From: Acidobacteriota bacterium
Lineage (GTDB): Bacteria; Acidobacteriota; Terriglobia; Bryobacterales; Bryobacteraceae
Direction: 5' to 3'
Length of the DNA: 64,000 nucleotides
Assembly (NCBI GenBank): GCA_025352795.1
Contig: JANXSF010000086.1
Span: 62,001-126,000 of the forward strand
The notes beneath the pieces are model-generated. The model was not told the origin of the DNA. It ran no database searches and saw only the letters and a program-made list of their open reading frames with translations. Below are positions 36,037-45,052 of the stretch, one piece after another (within the stretch, counting starts at the first letter, position 1; the number at the start of each line of letters is the position of its first letter). A program made the position numbers and the translations under genes.

Positions 36037-36959
36037 AAGAGATTGCAGCCTGGATGGAATCCTTAGGATTAAAAGCCAAAGATCCAAGCGACGTCCCAAG
36101 TTCGGCCAAGCGGTTTGCCGATGGTGCCGAGTATCGCATGGAGATTCCGTCTACCGAAGGTCCTAAATCTCTGGCCGCAGTGGTGCATGAGGCGAAGAAG
36201 CGAAAGGTGCCGGTCCACCGAGTCAGTCAGGGCAGCGGCATTATGCTGCTGACCGATTCCGAGATTCGGGAAATGATGAAAATCGGGCGCAAGCAGAAGA
36301 TGGAAGTGAATCTGTTTCTGGGTCCGCGGGCCAGTTGGGATACTGGAGCGCAGGCCAGTTCGCCAGCGGGGAAATCCATTGCCCTGAGCATGCGCGGAGC
36401 GGATCAATTGGCGCAAGGCGTAATGGAAACAGTCAGAGCTGTGGAACTGGGGTGCCGCAGCATCCTGATCAGCGATATTGGTTCGCTGGCCATCACCGGG
36501 CAACTGCGCAAGTCTGGAAAACTTCCCAAGAACCTGATCATCAAGACGTCAGTCATGATGGCCCCAGCGAATCCGGCCAGCGCCAAAGTTCTGGAAGATC
36601 TGGGTGCGGACACGATCAACGTGCCTTCGGATTTGTCGATCAGCCAGATTGCTTCCATACGAGCAGCCATCAGCAAACCTATCGATTTTTATGTGGAAGC
36701 ACCGGACAACATTGGCGGCTTTATCCGTTATTACGATATTCCAGAACTGATCCGAGTTGCTGCGCCCATCTATCTGAAGTTTGGACTTCGTAATTCTCCG
36801 GACGTTTACCCCAGCGGGACTCATTTGGAAAACACTGTGATTGCCCTGAGCAGGGAGCGTGTACGGCGAGCGGAGATCGCCTGCGAGTTTATTGCCAGAC
36901 TTTGCCCCGAAGCGATTATGTCAAAGTTAGGCGCGGCTGATTTGGGCATTCCTGAGTAG
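36033..36959 (+). CDS. TIM-barrel protein, annotated U32-peptidase-like
   Basis: A 308-residue protein with an alpha/beta barrel look: alternating strands such as KKRKVPVHRVSQGSGIMLLTD, MEVNLFLGPRASW, SKPIDFYVEAPDNIGG and PIYLKFGLRNSPDVY. Resembles proteins I have seen labelled peptidase U32 in other bacteria, but the peptidase label is not proven and the true reaction is unknown. It overlaps thrB by 4 bp. The strong constraint on the pair suggests a role linked to amino-acid or cofactor metabolism. Confidence 0.5.
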   Translation: MKEIAAWMESLGLKAKDPSDVPSSAKRFADGAEYRMEIPSTEGPKSLAAVVHEAKKRKVPVHRVSQGSGIMLLTDSEIREMMKIGRKQKMEVNLFLGPRASWDTGAQASSPAGKSIALSMRGADQLAQGVMETVRAVELGCRSILISDIGSLAITGQLRKSGKLPKNLIIKTSVMMAPANPASAKVLEDLGADTINVPSDLSISQIASIRAAISKPIDFYVEAPDNIGGFIRYYDIPELIRVAAPIYLKFGLRNSPDVYPSGTHLENTVIALSRERVRRAEIACEFIARLCPEAIMSKLGAADLGIPE

Positions 36960-37011
36960 CAATTTAATTTCCCAGGACTTGGCTTGCTCCGTGGCGCTAA
37001 AATAATCACAT

Positions 37012-37500
37012 ATGCGCCAGACGATTTTGTTTCCCCTGCTGCTGTGTCTTCTTCAAACTGCGCTAACCGCTGCAGACTACAAAGGACCCCGTCCAGACAC
37101 CACCGACATGCCGTTTCTGTTGCACGCTTCAAAATTGGTCGCACTGGATGTAGGAGAGGCCAAAGAAGAGACACGTAAAGACGGTATGGGTGGACAGGTT
37201 GCTGGTGCTGCTGCGAAAGCTCGCACGCCCATGGCGGAACCGATTTTCATTATGGAAACGAAAAACATTGACGCTGAAAAAATGGAGTTGTATCGTTTTG
37301 AAGTGAAAAACGGGAATCGTGAAGTGTTTTTTCCGAGCAATGGAAAGAAGAGTAAGCAGGGTGCCCGCCCCATCCGCCTGACCATAACGCGACAAGCTCC
37401 TAATCTTTACCGCATTGAAGCTGCTGAAACATTGGAGCCCGGTGAGTATTCACTTTCTCCCAGCGGATCCAGCAAAGTTTTTTGCTTTCAAGTTTACTGA
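37012..37500 (+). CDS. Small exported protein of unknown function
   Basis: A 162-residue protein with signal peptide MRQTILFPLLLCLLQTALTAAD. The mature part is a beta-rich domain with no recognised motif; it ends in a YSLSPSGSSKVFCFQVY strand. Basic stretches (KKRKQGARP-like) sit around residue 105. It lies between the thrB/U32-like operon and the VOC gene, 52 bp after the former and 32 bp before the latter. A lineage-specific envelope protein is likely. Confidence 0.65.
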   Translation: MRQTILFPLLLCLLQTALTAADYKGPRPDTTDMPFLLHASKLVALDVGEAKEETRKDGMGGQVAGAAAKARTPMAEPIFIMETKNIDAEKMELYRFEVKNGNREVFFPSNGKKSKQGARPIRLTITRQAPNLYRIEAAETLEPGEYSLSPSGSSKVFCFQVY

Positions 37501-37532
37501 GCCTGACCAAGCCTTTTTGCTACAATTTCTGT

Positions 37533-37907
37533 ATGTTTAAGGGACTCGAGCATACCGCCATCGCTTCACCGAATCCGAAGCAGTTGGCTGAATGGTACGC
37601 GGAACATTTGGAATTCCGTATCAACTTTGAATACGACGGAAATTTCTTCGTACGCGCGCAAAACGGCAGCATGTTGGAGATAATACCTTCCATCGGCGAT
37701 GCTGTGGCGAATGAGATGCGCACCCCGGGAATCCGCCATTTCGCCATTGATGTAGACAATTTCGACGACGGCATTGCCCTGCTCAAGGCTAAGAATGTCC
37801 ACTTCCTGGGCGAGCCGTTCAACAACCAGGGTAACCGGCTGGTTTTCTTCGCCGATTGCGATGGAAATATTCTTCACCTGATCCAGCGTGAAAAACCGCT
37901 TCCTTAA
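37533..37907 (+). CDS. VOC-family (glyoxalase/bleomycin-resistance fold) protein
   Basis: A 124-residue single-domain VOC protein. Start at ATG 37533; 17 extra codons upstream overlap the preceding gene and have no family match. Metal-ligand candidates are His6 (GLEHTAIAS), Glu45 (GSMLEIIPS), His69 (IRHFAID) and His117 (NILHLIQ). The fold's second half is NQGNRLVFFADCDGNILHLI. Members are metal-dependent lyases, isomerases or dioxygenases and also binding proteins; the reaction here is unknown. The MFS gene follows after 12 bp. Confidence 0.85.
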   Translation: MFKGLEHTAIASPNPKQLAEWYAEHLEFRINFEYDGNFFVRAQNGSMLEIIPSIGDAVANEMRTPGIRHFAIDVDNFDDGIALLKAKNVHFLGEPFNNQGNRLVFFADCDGNILHLIQREKPLP

Positions 37908-37919
37908 GTTGAGCCTTCC

Positions 37920-39128
37920 TTGTTCGCAAGAGTTTTCAAAGCCTTCACCTACCGCGATTTCCGTCTGCTTTGGTTTGGCGCCTGTTTTTCCTCCATCGGC
38001 ACATGGATGCAAACAGTGGCCCAAAGCTGGCTGGTGTACGACATCTCGAATTCCGCAGTAATGCTCGGTTGGGACGCCTTTCTTGGGCAAATTCCCATCT
38101 TCATGTTCAGCCTTCTGGGGGGAGTGGTGGCGGATCGTTTTGATCGACGCCGTGTGCTGTTGATCGGTCAGCTTGTCCAAATGACCTGCGCCCTGGTGCT
38201 GGCATATTTGCTGTTTACACATCAGGTCCACGTCTATCAAATCCTCTGCCTGTCTTTCATTGTCGGCACTGCGCAAGCTTTCGGCGGTCCGGCGTACCAG
38301 GCACTTATCCCGACACTGGTGAAATCGGAAGACATGCCCAATGCCATTGCTCTCAATTCTATTCAATTCAATTTGGCGCGCATCATTGGACCTGTGCTGG
38401 GTGGAATCACGCTGAGCAAATATGGGCCGGAATGGTGCTTTACTCTGAACGCGCTCAGCTACATTGGACCTGTCTTATCCCTGTTGATGGTTAACCCCGG
38501 ATTCATCCCCACCAAAGCCAAGGAAAGCGTTGTTGAAAGCATGCGGCAGGGTCTTCAATTTATCTGGAACCGGCAAGCTATGGTTCCCTTGATTTGCCTG
38601 GCTTTTATGATGACGTTTCTGGGCATTCCCACAATGACTTTTCTTCCGGTAATGACCAAGGAAGTATTTGGAGCGAATGCCGAAACCTTCACCCGATTGC
38701 TTTCCATATCGGGAGCAGGAGCTGTGACAGGTGCACTGATGGTGGCCGCCTTTGGTCAGAAAAAGCGTAAAGGCATGCTGGCTCTGATCATGCTAGTGGT
38801 GTTGGGTATTTTGACGATTGCCTTTTCCCAAAGCCGAACTTTGTGGGTCAGCCAAGTGCTTTTATTCGTCGCTGGTGCTGCACTAATTGCCGTCTTCGCT
38901 TTTGTCACATCCCTGGTTCAATTGATTGCCAAAGACGAAATGCGCGGTCGAGTGATGAGTGTTTACAATGTTGCCTTCCGAGGTGGTATGCCTTTTGGTG
39001 CTTTGATCAGTGCGTATTTCATTCCCACTTTAGGGGTGTCCACAGTTTTGGCAATCAATGGCGGGTTATTGGCCTGCTTAGGCCTATACTTTTTAATAGG
39101 ACAACGGGAAGTTTCCCGTCTTGAATAA
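37920..39128 (+). CDS. MFS exporter of the EntS/MFS_3 type
   Basis: A 402-residue transporter with 12 expected membrane helices. Start is TTG 37920 since the family N-terminus (FKAFTYRDFRLLWFGACFSSIGTWMQ) begins there and no ATG precedes it. Typical features are the loop between helices 2 and 3 (GVVADRFDRRRVLL), QALIPTLVKSEDMPNAIALNS, and the cytoplasmic ARIIGPVLGG. Related proteins export siderophores or drugs; the cargo here is not known. Its TAA shares one base with the next ATG (TAATG). Confidence 0.9.
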   Translation: MFARVFKAFTYRDFRLLWFGACFSSIGTWMQTVAQSWLVYDISNSAVMLGWDAFLGQIPIFMFSLLGGVVADRFDRRRVLLIGQLVQMTCALVLAYLLFTHQVHVYQILCLSFIVGTAQAFGGPAYQALIPTLVKSEDMPNAIALNSIQFNLARIIGPVLGGITLSKYGPEWCFTLNALSYIGPVLSLLMVNPGFIPTKAKESVVESMRQGLQFIWNRQAMVPLICLAFMMTFLGIPTMTFLPVMTKEVFGANAETFTRLLSISGAGAVTGALMVAAFGQKKRKGMLALIMLVVLGILTIAFSQSRTLWVSQVLLFVAGAALIAVFAFVTSLVQLIAKDEMRGRVMSVYNVAFRGGMPFGALISAYFIPTLGVSTVLAINGGLLACLGLYFLIGQREVSRLE

Positions 39129-39811
39129 TGAAACCCATTCTTATCCTGGTACTCTTCACTACTCTATTCGCCGCCGCCGATACGGAACTGGACAAGGCTC
39201 GGAATCTGCAAGATAAACCGACCCTTGAAAAAATTGCCAAGGCCGCTTCGGCGTCAGCATCTCAGAAACCCAAGGACGCACTCGCTCAGTATCAAAATGC
39301 GCTGGCTCACAGCTACCTTTCGGAAGTTGCCCTTGAAGTAAAAGATCGGAATCAGGCAAGGACCTCGGCAGAAGCGGGTATTGCGGCAGCCAAAGCAGCC
39401 ATTGCGTTGGATGCCAAACGTTCCGAGTTCCATCGTCTGCTGGGGACGCTGTGCGGCCAGGTGATTCCGGCGAATGTGCTTGCTGGATTGAAGTACGGGC
39501 GTTGCGCTCAGGAAGAAGTGAATACGGCACTGAACATGGATCCAAAATCGGCATTGAACTGGGTGGCTAGCGGAGTGGGTAAATACTATCTGCCAGCCAG
39601 CTTTGGCGGCGGCTTTGACCTGGCCATCAAGGATTTTGAAAAGGCGCTGGCTTTGGATCCGAAACTAGCCGAAGCACATTTATGGATCGGCCTGGCCTTC
39701 CGTAAATCGAATCGCATCCCCGATGCTCGCAAAGCCCTCACCAAAGCTCTTGAACTGAATCCGCAACGCGTTTGGATTAAGCAGCAGTTGGAGAAAACTC
39801 CGGCGCAATGA
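39128..39811 (+). CDS. Exported TPR protein
   Basis: A 227-residue helical protein with signal peptide (MKPILILVLFTTLFAAA). Two or more TPR motifs are clear near the C-terminus (LAIKDFEKALALDPKLAEAHLWIGLAFRKS; ARKALTKALELNPQRVWIKQQ). The N-terminal half is helical and alanine-rich. It is coupled to the MFS gene upstream (TAATG) and overlaps the membrane-protein gene downstream by 4 bp, so the three likely work together. Confidence 0.82.
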   Translation: MKPILILVLFTTLFAAADTELDKARNLQDKPTLEKIAKAASASASQKPKDALAQYQNALAHSYLSEVALEVKDRNQARTSAEAGIAAAKAAIALDAKRSEFHRLLGTLCGQVIPANVLAGLKYGRCAQEEVNTALNMDPKSALNWVASGVGKYYLPASFGGGFDLAIKDFEKALALDPKLAEAHLWIGLAFRKSNRIPDARKALTKALELNPQRVWIKQQLEKTPAQ

Positions 39812-41466
39812 GACTTTCCACGCTCGCCGTGGCGGCTGCTCTGATAGGCATTAATTGTGTCAGCTATTTTGTATTTCCAGGTCATTCCTATTTAACCTCG
39901 GACACGCAAATTTACGTGCCCATGCTGGAAAGGCTGTGGGATGCGTCGCTGCTGAATAAAGACCTGATCGCCACCAACCCACACTTATCGTTCACGATTT
40001 ACGACGAACTGGCATTAAGTGCCCGCAAGGTTTCTGGATTAGGCTTTGCTCAAGTGTTGCCTGCCATGCACTTCATTTTCCGACTTGCGGGGATGTACGG
40101 AATCTGGCTGATTTTTCGAGCCTGGACCCTTTCATCGTTAGTCAGTTTATTCGGTGTTGGATGCTTTGCTCTGGGTGCCTTCGTCCACGGACCTGCAGTC
40201 ATGGTTTGGGAATTGGAGCCGGTGCCACGGGCCATGGCGCTGCCGCTACTTTGGTTGGCGATTGGATGGATTGCCAATGATCGACCCAAATTGGGTGCCG
40301 TCGCTGCAGGCTTGGCGCTGCTACTCCATCCGCCAACGGTGTGGCCGGTGTGGTTGATTTTGGCGATTATGATTGTCTGGCCACCTCAAGAAAGCTTTCG
40401 GAAAAATCGTTGGCATGTAGCGGCAATTTTGACCTCAGCGGTACTGCTGCTGGTGGTCCTTTCCCGATTGCAAGCTGGCGAAAGAGAAAAGCAACAGTTG
40501 TTCCTGCTGCTTGATCCCAGCCTGGAAAGTCTTCAGCGAATGAGAGCTTCCTATAACTGGATCGGCATGTGGTTTGCTTCGTTGTGGAAAAAATATTTAT
40601 TGTTATTCGTAGCTGCACTCCTATCGGCCCGAGGCTTGAGGGTGCTTGCACCGCGATCCCTCAACTGGTTCCACGGCTGGTTGACAGTGTTGGGGGCGTT
40701 GGGGCTGGGCATTTCCTACGTCGTCCTGGAATGGGGGAAGTGGGCGTTGGGTCCGCAACTCCAGTTTGGAAGGGCGTTGGTGTTCGTCCTCTCCTGGGCC
40801 ATATTGGGAAGCATTGCAATGGGCATTCGCGCTGCGCAAAAGCGTCGATATTTGTTGAGTTTGTTCTGGTTTTATCTGGCCTATTCCGTCCCCGTGCAAA
40901 CACAAACCTGGGAAATGTTCACACCCTGGGTTCCCAGCGAACCGATGGCTAAGAAGACGGCCCTGGTCTTAGGATTGGCGATTCTGGCGCTGATTGCGAT
41001 GCTTGTGCCACGCAAGAGTCCTGCTGCTATTGTCCTGGTGGTTGTCGCAGTCCTTGTGCCGTTTTGGTCACTTCCCAACGTGCTTGGAATTACCACCCAT
41101 CCAAAGTTATACAGTGCTGATCTTACGGCGCTGTATACCTGGGCACGCATCACCCCGGCGGACAGCGTGTTCCATTTCCCCGATGCCGGCCAAGCGTTAT
41201 TTCCCGGCGTCTTTCGCGGCGAATCGGCTCGCGCAATTTACGTGGATTGGAAGAGCGGTGGGCAAGTAAATTTCCACAAACAACTGGCCGATGAATGGTG
41301 GCGGCGTTGGCAATCTTCCTTGGCAAAACCCTATCACGGGGAAACCACGCTGGCTGAATACCAGTCGTTGCCCTGCGACTATGTAGTTTTGAAGAGCAAT
41401 CACAAACGGATTGGGGTTGTTCCAGTGTACGAAAATTCTACCTATTTGGTTTATTCCACCCGTTGA
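39808..41466 (+). CDS. Large polytopic membrane protein of unknown function
   Basis: A 552-residue protein with about ten membrane segments across residues 1-430 and a C-terminal soluble domain (about 430-552; YTWARITPADSVFHFPDAG, NFHKQLADEWWRRW, CDYVVLKSN). The layout of helices with small conserved patches (YLTSDTQIYVPML, WELEPVPRAMALPLLWLAI) resembles GT-C glycosyltransferase-like integral proteins, but I see no sure family. It is the third gene of a coupled set (MFS, TPR, this). Confidence 0.6.
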   Translation: MRLSTLAVAAALIGINCVSYFVFPGHSYLTSDTQIYVPMLERLWDASLLNKDLIATNPHLSFTIYDELALSARKVSGLGFAQVLPAMHFIFRLAGMYGIWLIFRAWTLSSLVSLFGVGCFALGAFVHGPAVMVWELEPVPRAMALPLLWLAIGWIANDRPKLGAVAAGLALLLHPPTVWPVWLILAIMIVWPPQESFRKNRWHVAAILTSAVLLLVVLSRLQAGEREKQQLFLLLDPSLESLQRMRASYNWIGMWFASLWKKYLLLFVAALLSARGLRVLAPRSLNWFHGWLTVLGALGLGISYVVLEWGKWALGPQLQFGRALVFVLSWAILGSIAMGIRAAQKRRYLLSLFWFYLAYSVPVQTQTWEMFTPWVPSEPMAKKTALVLGLAILALIAMLVPRKSPAAIVLVVVAVLVPFWSLPNVLGITTHPKLYSADLTALYTWARITPADSVFHFPDAGQALFPGVFRGESARAIYVDWKSGGQVNFHKQLADEWWRRWQSSLAKPYHGETTLAEYQSLPCDYVVLKSNHKRIGVVPVYENSTYLVYSTR

Positions 41467-41490
41467 GCAAGTTCTAGTACACTGTGTATT

Positions 41491-42048
41491 ATGAAGCTTT
41501 GTATTCGATCCCTGTTGTTGATGGCCCTCCCCCTGGCTCAATTGTTTGCCGCAGATCAGGGTTTTATTAAGGCACGTGGCAGACCAGGCGATGCCGGTAT
41601 TTTTGTCGATGGCAAGTACATCGGCCCGGCTAGTCGCTTTACTGTGCCGGAAAAATATCCAGTAGAATCAGGTGCGCACGATGTTGCGTTTCGCGACCCC
41701 CGTTATGAGGAGTTCACTGCGAAGATTACCGTCACCCCCGGCAAGACCACCAAGATCAGCTACCACCCCAAGCAATTGCCAGAACCTAAAGGTCCCTTTG
41801 GCCGTTTACGGTTGGGTGGCGGTGAAAAGGAATCGTTCATTTCCGTCACCTCTGGCGATGTCGGCGCCATTTACTTGAATGGGAAATACGTCGGCTATGT
41901 GGACGAATTGAATAATATGGGTACGGGAATATTGATCCCCGCAGGCGACTATGAATTGTACATCTCTTCACCATTGTTCGGCGAGATCCGTCAGATGGTG
42001 AAAATTGAAGCGAACAAGGTTACGGTAATTCCGCTGCCTAAGAAGTAG
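41491..42048 (+). CDS. Exported PEGA-domain protein
   Basis: A 185-residue protein with signal peptide MKLCIRSLLLMALPLAQLFAA. The mature part carries two PEGA-type repeats: GDAGIFVDGKYIGPASRF ... and, near residue 126, GAIYLNGKYVGYVDE, each a short beta module ending in a characteristic sequence (TPGKTTKISYHPKQ). PEGA domains are found on bacterial surface proteins and may bind cell wall. A weak terminator-like hairpin (42070-42094) follows. Confidence 0.8.
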   Translation: MKLCIRSLLLMALPLAQLFAADQGFIKARGRPGDAGIFVDGKYIGPASRFTVPEKYPVESGAHDVAFRDPRYEEFTAKITVTPGKTTKISYHPKQLPEPKGPFGRLRLGGGEKESFISVTSGDVGAIYLNGKYVGYVDELNNMGTGILIPAGDYELYISSPLFGEIRQMVKIEANKVTVIPLPKK

Positions 42049-42069
42049 TTGGCACCACGCTCTAAATGG

Positions 42070-42103
42070 AACCGCTTGCTTAACGTAGGCGGTTTATTTC
42101 TTT
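42070..42103 (+). terminator. Weak terminator-like hairpin
   Basis: AACCGC (42070-42075) and GCGGTT (42089-42094) form a 6 bp stem with a 13 bp loop, followed by TATTTCTTT. It sits between the convergent PEGA and DUF507 genes. The T-tract is broken, so the call is tentative. Confidence 0.35.
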
Positions 42104-42107
42104 GTGG

Positions 42108-42749
42108 CTACGACGAAGCTGAATAGGTAGACTGGCTGCCCACATCGACGCCCAGCTTGCGCATCTCTTCGGAATAGTAGCGCTTCTGAAGAATATCGAA
42201 CTCTTCACTGCCTTCAGGGATGTCCTTTTTCTGCGAGCGCACTTTCAGACGGGAAGCTTTGTCCACCTTGTCTTCAGTCACCAACAGTTCGGTGATTCCC
42301 TTGACAATTTCCAGACGGATCTCATTGGGATCCTTCTTCAACCGGAACTCGCGAGATTTACGAAATCGCTCCAGAAGCTTGTGGGAGATGTCGGTGATCT
42401 TATCGCGAGACAACTTCATGGCGTCGCCAGTATCCCGACCTGCGGCGCGCACAATTTTACGCTCCTTGATCATCTGGTTTTTGATTTTCTTGAACATCTC
42501 CTGATAAGAGACACCTTCCCTGCGCATATACTCGGAGTATTCGCTAAGGATCTCACGCACTTCGTCATTCATCTTGTCCTCGACTTCCAGCTCTTCAAGG
42601 ATCAAAGTGTTCATCACCTCGGCTGCGGCTTCGGGGTTAGAAACCTCGATCAGCCTTGGGGCAAGGCGCGTAACTAATTGACGCGATAAATAGGTAACCA
42701 GTTCTCTAGCAAGTAGCATCCGCTCAGCATTCAGTCTACTGATCAGCAT
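42108..42749 (-). CDS. DUF507 protein with two tandem repeats
   Basis: A 213-residue protein that appears to be two DUF507 units. The first (about 1-95) begins ISRLNAERMLLARELVTYL; the second (about 110-205) begins KLSRDKITDISHKLLERF and ends GSEEFDILQKRYYSEEMRKLGVDVG. Both parts are helical and highly charged. DUF507 is a conserved family of unknown function in several phyla. The neighbouring gene 42803 lies upstream on the same strand, so they may be co-transcribed from the promoter at 43486-43513. Confidence 0.8.
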   Translation of the reverse strand: MLISRLNAERMLLARELVTYLSRQLVTRLAPRLIEVSNPEAAAEVMNTLILEELEVEDKMNDEVREILSEYSEYMRREGVSYQEMFKKIKNQMIKERKIVRAAGRDTGDAMKLSRDKITDISHKLLERFRKSREFRLKKDPNEIRLEIVKGITELLVTEDKVDKASRLKVRSQKKDIPEGSEEFDILQKRYYSEEMRKLGVDVGSQSTYSASS

Positions 42750-42802
42750 GCGTAGAAGTCAAACGCCCGTGCCCTTTTTCCTATGCCGGGTTATCCGTCT
42801 GC

Positions 42803-43420
42803 TTACATGGTAACTACGTCGAAATGGAACCTTTCGGGAGGTAAAGAAGCTGCTTCCGATGGTCCCATTGCACTCCAAGCCTGGTAAGCCGATTGCGATA
42901 TTTTCTCATTCAAGTAGAAAAGAAACTGGTCTGTGCAGCAGGAAAATGGCGGCAATTGCCGGAACGATAGTCGCAATCCTACAGCAGTTTCCAGGGCCAC
43001 GCCGCTGGTGGAAATGGCTTTGTCTTCCAGTAATCGTACAAAACTGGAACGTCCGGCATGGGGCCACAGGTCAGGCCGCAACAATGGACGCAATTGGGGA
43101 TTGGTCTCAAAGGTGGTCTCGCATTGCCTGATCCATTCCAGAACGTCGTCCCCCCATTGCCACTTGTATCTGAGGTTCAGGTAATGTTCGGAAAGTTGAA
43201 TGGCAAGGTCCATTCTATGACGATCCATTTCTAATTCCATCGCCGCATCGGGAGGCAAGGCAGGAAACACCAGAAGGTCGTTTTCCACCATCTTTTCGGC
43301 CATTCCCACCACGCGATCCATACGCTTCATGGACGTGTGTGCATGAACCAGCAAAGGCGGAAGTTCCAGCATCCGTTCCCCACTGATCTCAACAAATGTT
43401 CTGGTCCCCAGGATATCCAT
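42803..43420 (-). CDS. Orphan protein preceded by a sigma-28-like promoter
   Basis: Not recognised. I choose ATG 43420 because GGAGG lies 5 nt before it; a TTG four codons earlier has no better site. The 205-residue protein is largely helical with acidic patches (about 50-130: PDAAMELEMDRHRMDLAIQ) and a second half containing GRSSFVRLLEDKAISTSGVALETAVG and CCTDQFLFYLNEKI. No signal peptide, membrane helix or known domain is visible. Its promoter matches the che promoter in sequence and in distance to the start codon, which links it tentatively to motility or chemotaxis. Confidence 0.6.
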   Translation of the reverse strand: MDILGTRTFVEISGERMLELPPLLVHAHTSMKRMDRVVGMAEKMVENDLLVFPALPPDAAMELEMDRHRMDLAIQLSEHYLNLRYKWQWGDDVLEWIRQCETTFETNPQLRPLLRPDLWPHAGRSSFVRLLEDKAISTSGVALETAVGLRLSFRQLPPFSCCTDQFLFYLNEKISQSAYQAWSAMGPSEAASLPPERFHFDVVTM

Positions 43421-43485
43421 AGCAACCTCCAATTCTTAAATCGAACCTCTGCCTGACAACACGGTCGTCCCTATTTATGGACTAC

Positions 43486-43513
43486 ATATCGGTCAATTGC
43501 AATAGAGTTTGTA
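43486..43513 (-). promoter_or_regulatory. Sigma-28/sigma-D-like promoter upstream of the orphan gene
   Basis: On the minus strand, TACA (43510-43513), a 16 bp spacer, and ACCGATAT (43486-43493), the same -10 as at 14151-14158. The leader from the predicted transcript start to ATG 43420 would be about 59 nt, virtually the same as for cheW (about 58). The -35 extends as TACAAACT versus TAAAAACT at cheW. Two independent promoters with matched -10, -35 and leader length strengthen the assignment. Confidence 0.62.
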
Positions 43514-43576
43514 ATCCATCCTGCCTATTAAACGTGGCCAGAAGTTTATTGGGTACCATTGTGAGGTACTAGCATT

Positions 43577-45052
43577 GTGTTAAACATGACTCGACGACAA
43601 TTCCTATCAGCCACTTTGGCAACGCTCTCCAACCCCACAATCCATGCCGCTGCTGCACGTCCCAACGTGTTGTTGATTTCAGTGGATGACATGAACGATT
43701 GGGTGGGCTGCCTGGGCGGTTACCCCGGAGTCTCGACTCCTAATATCGACCGTCTAGCCAAACAGGGCGCACTGTTTGCCGATGCCCATTGCGCTTCTCC
43801 GCTGTGCAATCCTTCGCGCACAGCACTGTTGACCGGGCAAGGTCCTGCCACCACTGGCATCTATAACAACGATCAATTTTGGCGAGCTTCCCTGCCCCAG
43901 GCGGTCACTCTGCCACAGTATTTCAAGAAGAATGGATACTTTGTGGCCGGTGCCGGAAAGGTGTTTCATCACACTGCAGGCAACAACCCACCGGACCAAT
44001 GGGACGAATTCCAATTGCAGATTTTCGACGACCCCTGGTACCGTCGTGCCGATTGGTACCCCTGGAACAAACGTGAACCGGTTCCTGCGGCCTACCCATA
44101 CAATGGAATCCCCAACTTTGCCGGTGAGTTCGATTGGGGAACTTTGCCCAAAGAGGAACAGCTTTACGGAGATCAAAGGGCCATTGATTTCGGTATCAAC
44201 GTACTGAGCCGCAAGTTAGACAAACCGTTCTTTCTGGCCGTTGGCTTGTGGCACCCACACATTCCAATGTTTTCTCCAAAACAATATTGGGACTTGTATC
44301 CTCCGGAAAAAGTTCATCTGCCGCTGCTTCTTGAAAACGATTTGGATGACCTTCCCAAAGTCGGTAAAGAGTTCGCTGCCTTTCGTCGCGATGAACATGA
44401 AGCCATTGTACGGGCCGGTAAATGGAAGGAAGGGGTCCACGCCTACCTTGCTGCAATTTCGTTTGCCGACGCGATGATTGGTCGTCTGTTGGATGCCCTG
44501 GACAACAGCCCGCATGCTGGCAACACCAACATTGTGTTTTTCTCAGACAACGGCTGGCATCTTGGTGAAAAAGAGCATTGGCATAAATCCACGTTGTGGC
44601 AACGGGCCACGCACGTCCCCATGATCATTGCTGGGCCGCAAGTAAAATCGCGAGGAGTGACCCGTCGCCAGCCGGTAAGCCTGCTGGATCTTTACCCTAC
44701 CTTGGTCGATCTTTGCGGTTTGCCGAAGAAGTCGGAACTGGAAGGCAAGAGTCTCATTCCCTTGCTCAAAAATCCGCGCGAAAAGCGGCAACCTGCTGTA
44801 TCCACGTACCTGCCAGGTAACCATGCTGTGATCACAGAGAAATGGCGCTACATCCTCTACAATGACGGCGGCGAGGAGCTTTATGATAGAAAAGCTGACC
44901 CCAATGAGTTCCACAATTTGGCCCTGAAGGGTGAGTATACGGAACTGAAACGAGAGATGGCCCAATGGATGCCGAAACAATCCGCTGAACCCAAGCCCGA
45001 CCGTAAAGAGTTCGATTTCGATTTCGCCACATACACTTTCAAACGCAAATGA
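43577..45052 (+). CDS. Type I sulfatase (iduronate-2-sulfatase-like) with Tat leader
   Basis: A 491-residue sulfatase exported by a twin-arginine signal (MTRRQFLSATLATLS). The formylglycine site is Cys77 in ASPLCNPSRTALLTG (C-x-P-x-R). Metal ligands begin at Asp37-Asp38 in VLLISVDDMND; further on are GKVFHH (about 135), AVGLWHPHIPMFSP, FFSDNGWHLGEKEHWHKSTLWQRATHVPMI. The last block closely resembles human iduronate-2-sulfatase type enzymes. GTG 43577 has GAGG 10 nt upstream, and ATG 43586 is an alternative. The next gene overlaps by 4 bp. Confidence 0.93.
   Translation: MLNMTRRQFLSATLATLSNPTIHAAAARPNVLLISVDDMNDWVGCLGGYPGVSTPNIDRLAKQGALFADAHCASPLCNPSRTALLTGQGPATTGIYNNDQFWRASLPQAVTLPQYFKKNGYFVAGAGKVFHHTAGNNPPDQWDEFQLQIFDDPWYRRADWYPWNKREPVPAAYPYNGIPNFAGEFDWGTLPKEEQLYGDQRAIDFGINVLSRKLDKPFFLAVGLWHPHIPMFSPKQYWDLYPPEKVHLPLLLENDLDDLPKVGKEFAAFRRDEHEAIVRAGKWKEGVHAYLAAISFADAMIGRLLDALDNSPHAGNTNIVFFSDNGWHLGEKEHWHKSTLWQRATHVPMIIAGPQVKSRGVTRRQPVSLLDLYPTLVDLCGLPKKSELEGKSLIPLLKNPREKRQPAVSTYLPGNHAVITEKWRYILYNDGGEELYDRKADPNEFHNLALKGEYTELKREMAQWMPKQSAEPKPDRKEFDFDFATYTFKRK

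Noticed and set aside
37566-38366. 266-residue minus-strand ORF
   Set aside because: It runs antisense across the VOC and MFS genes and has no family-like pattern.
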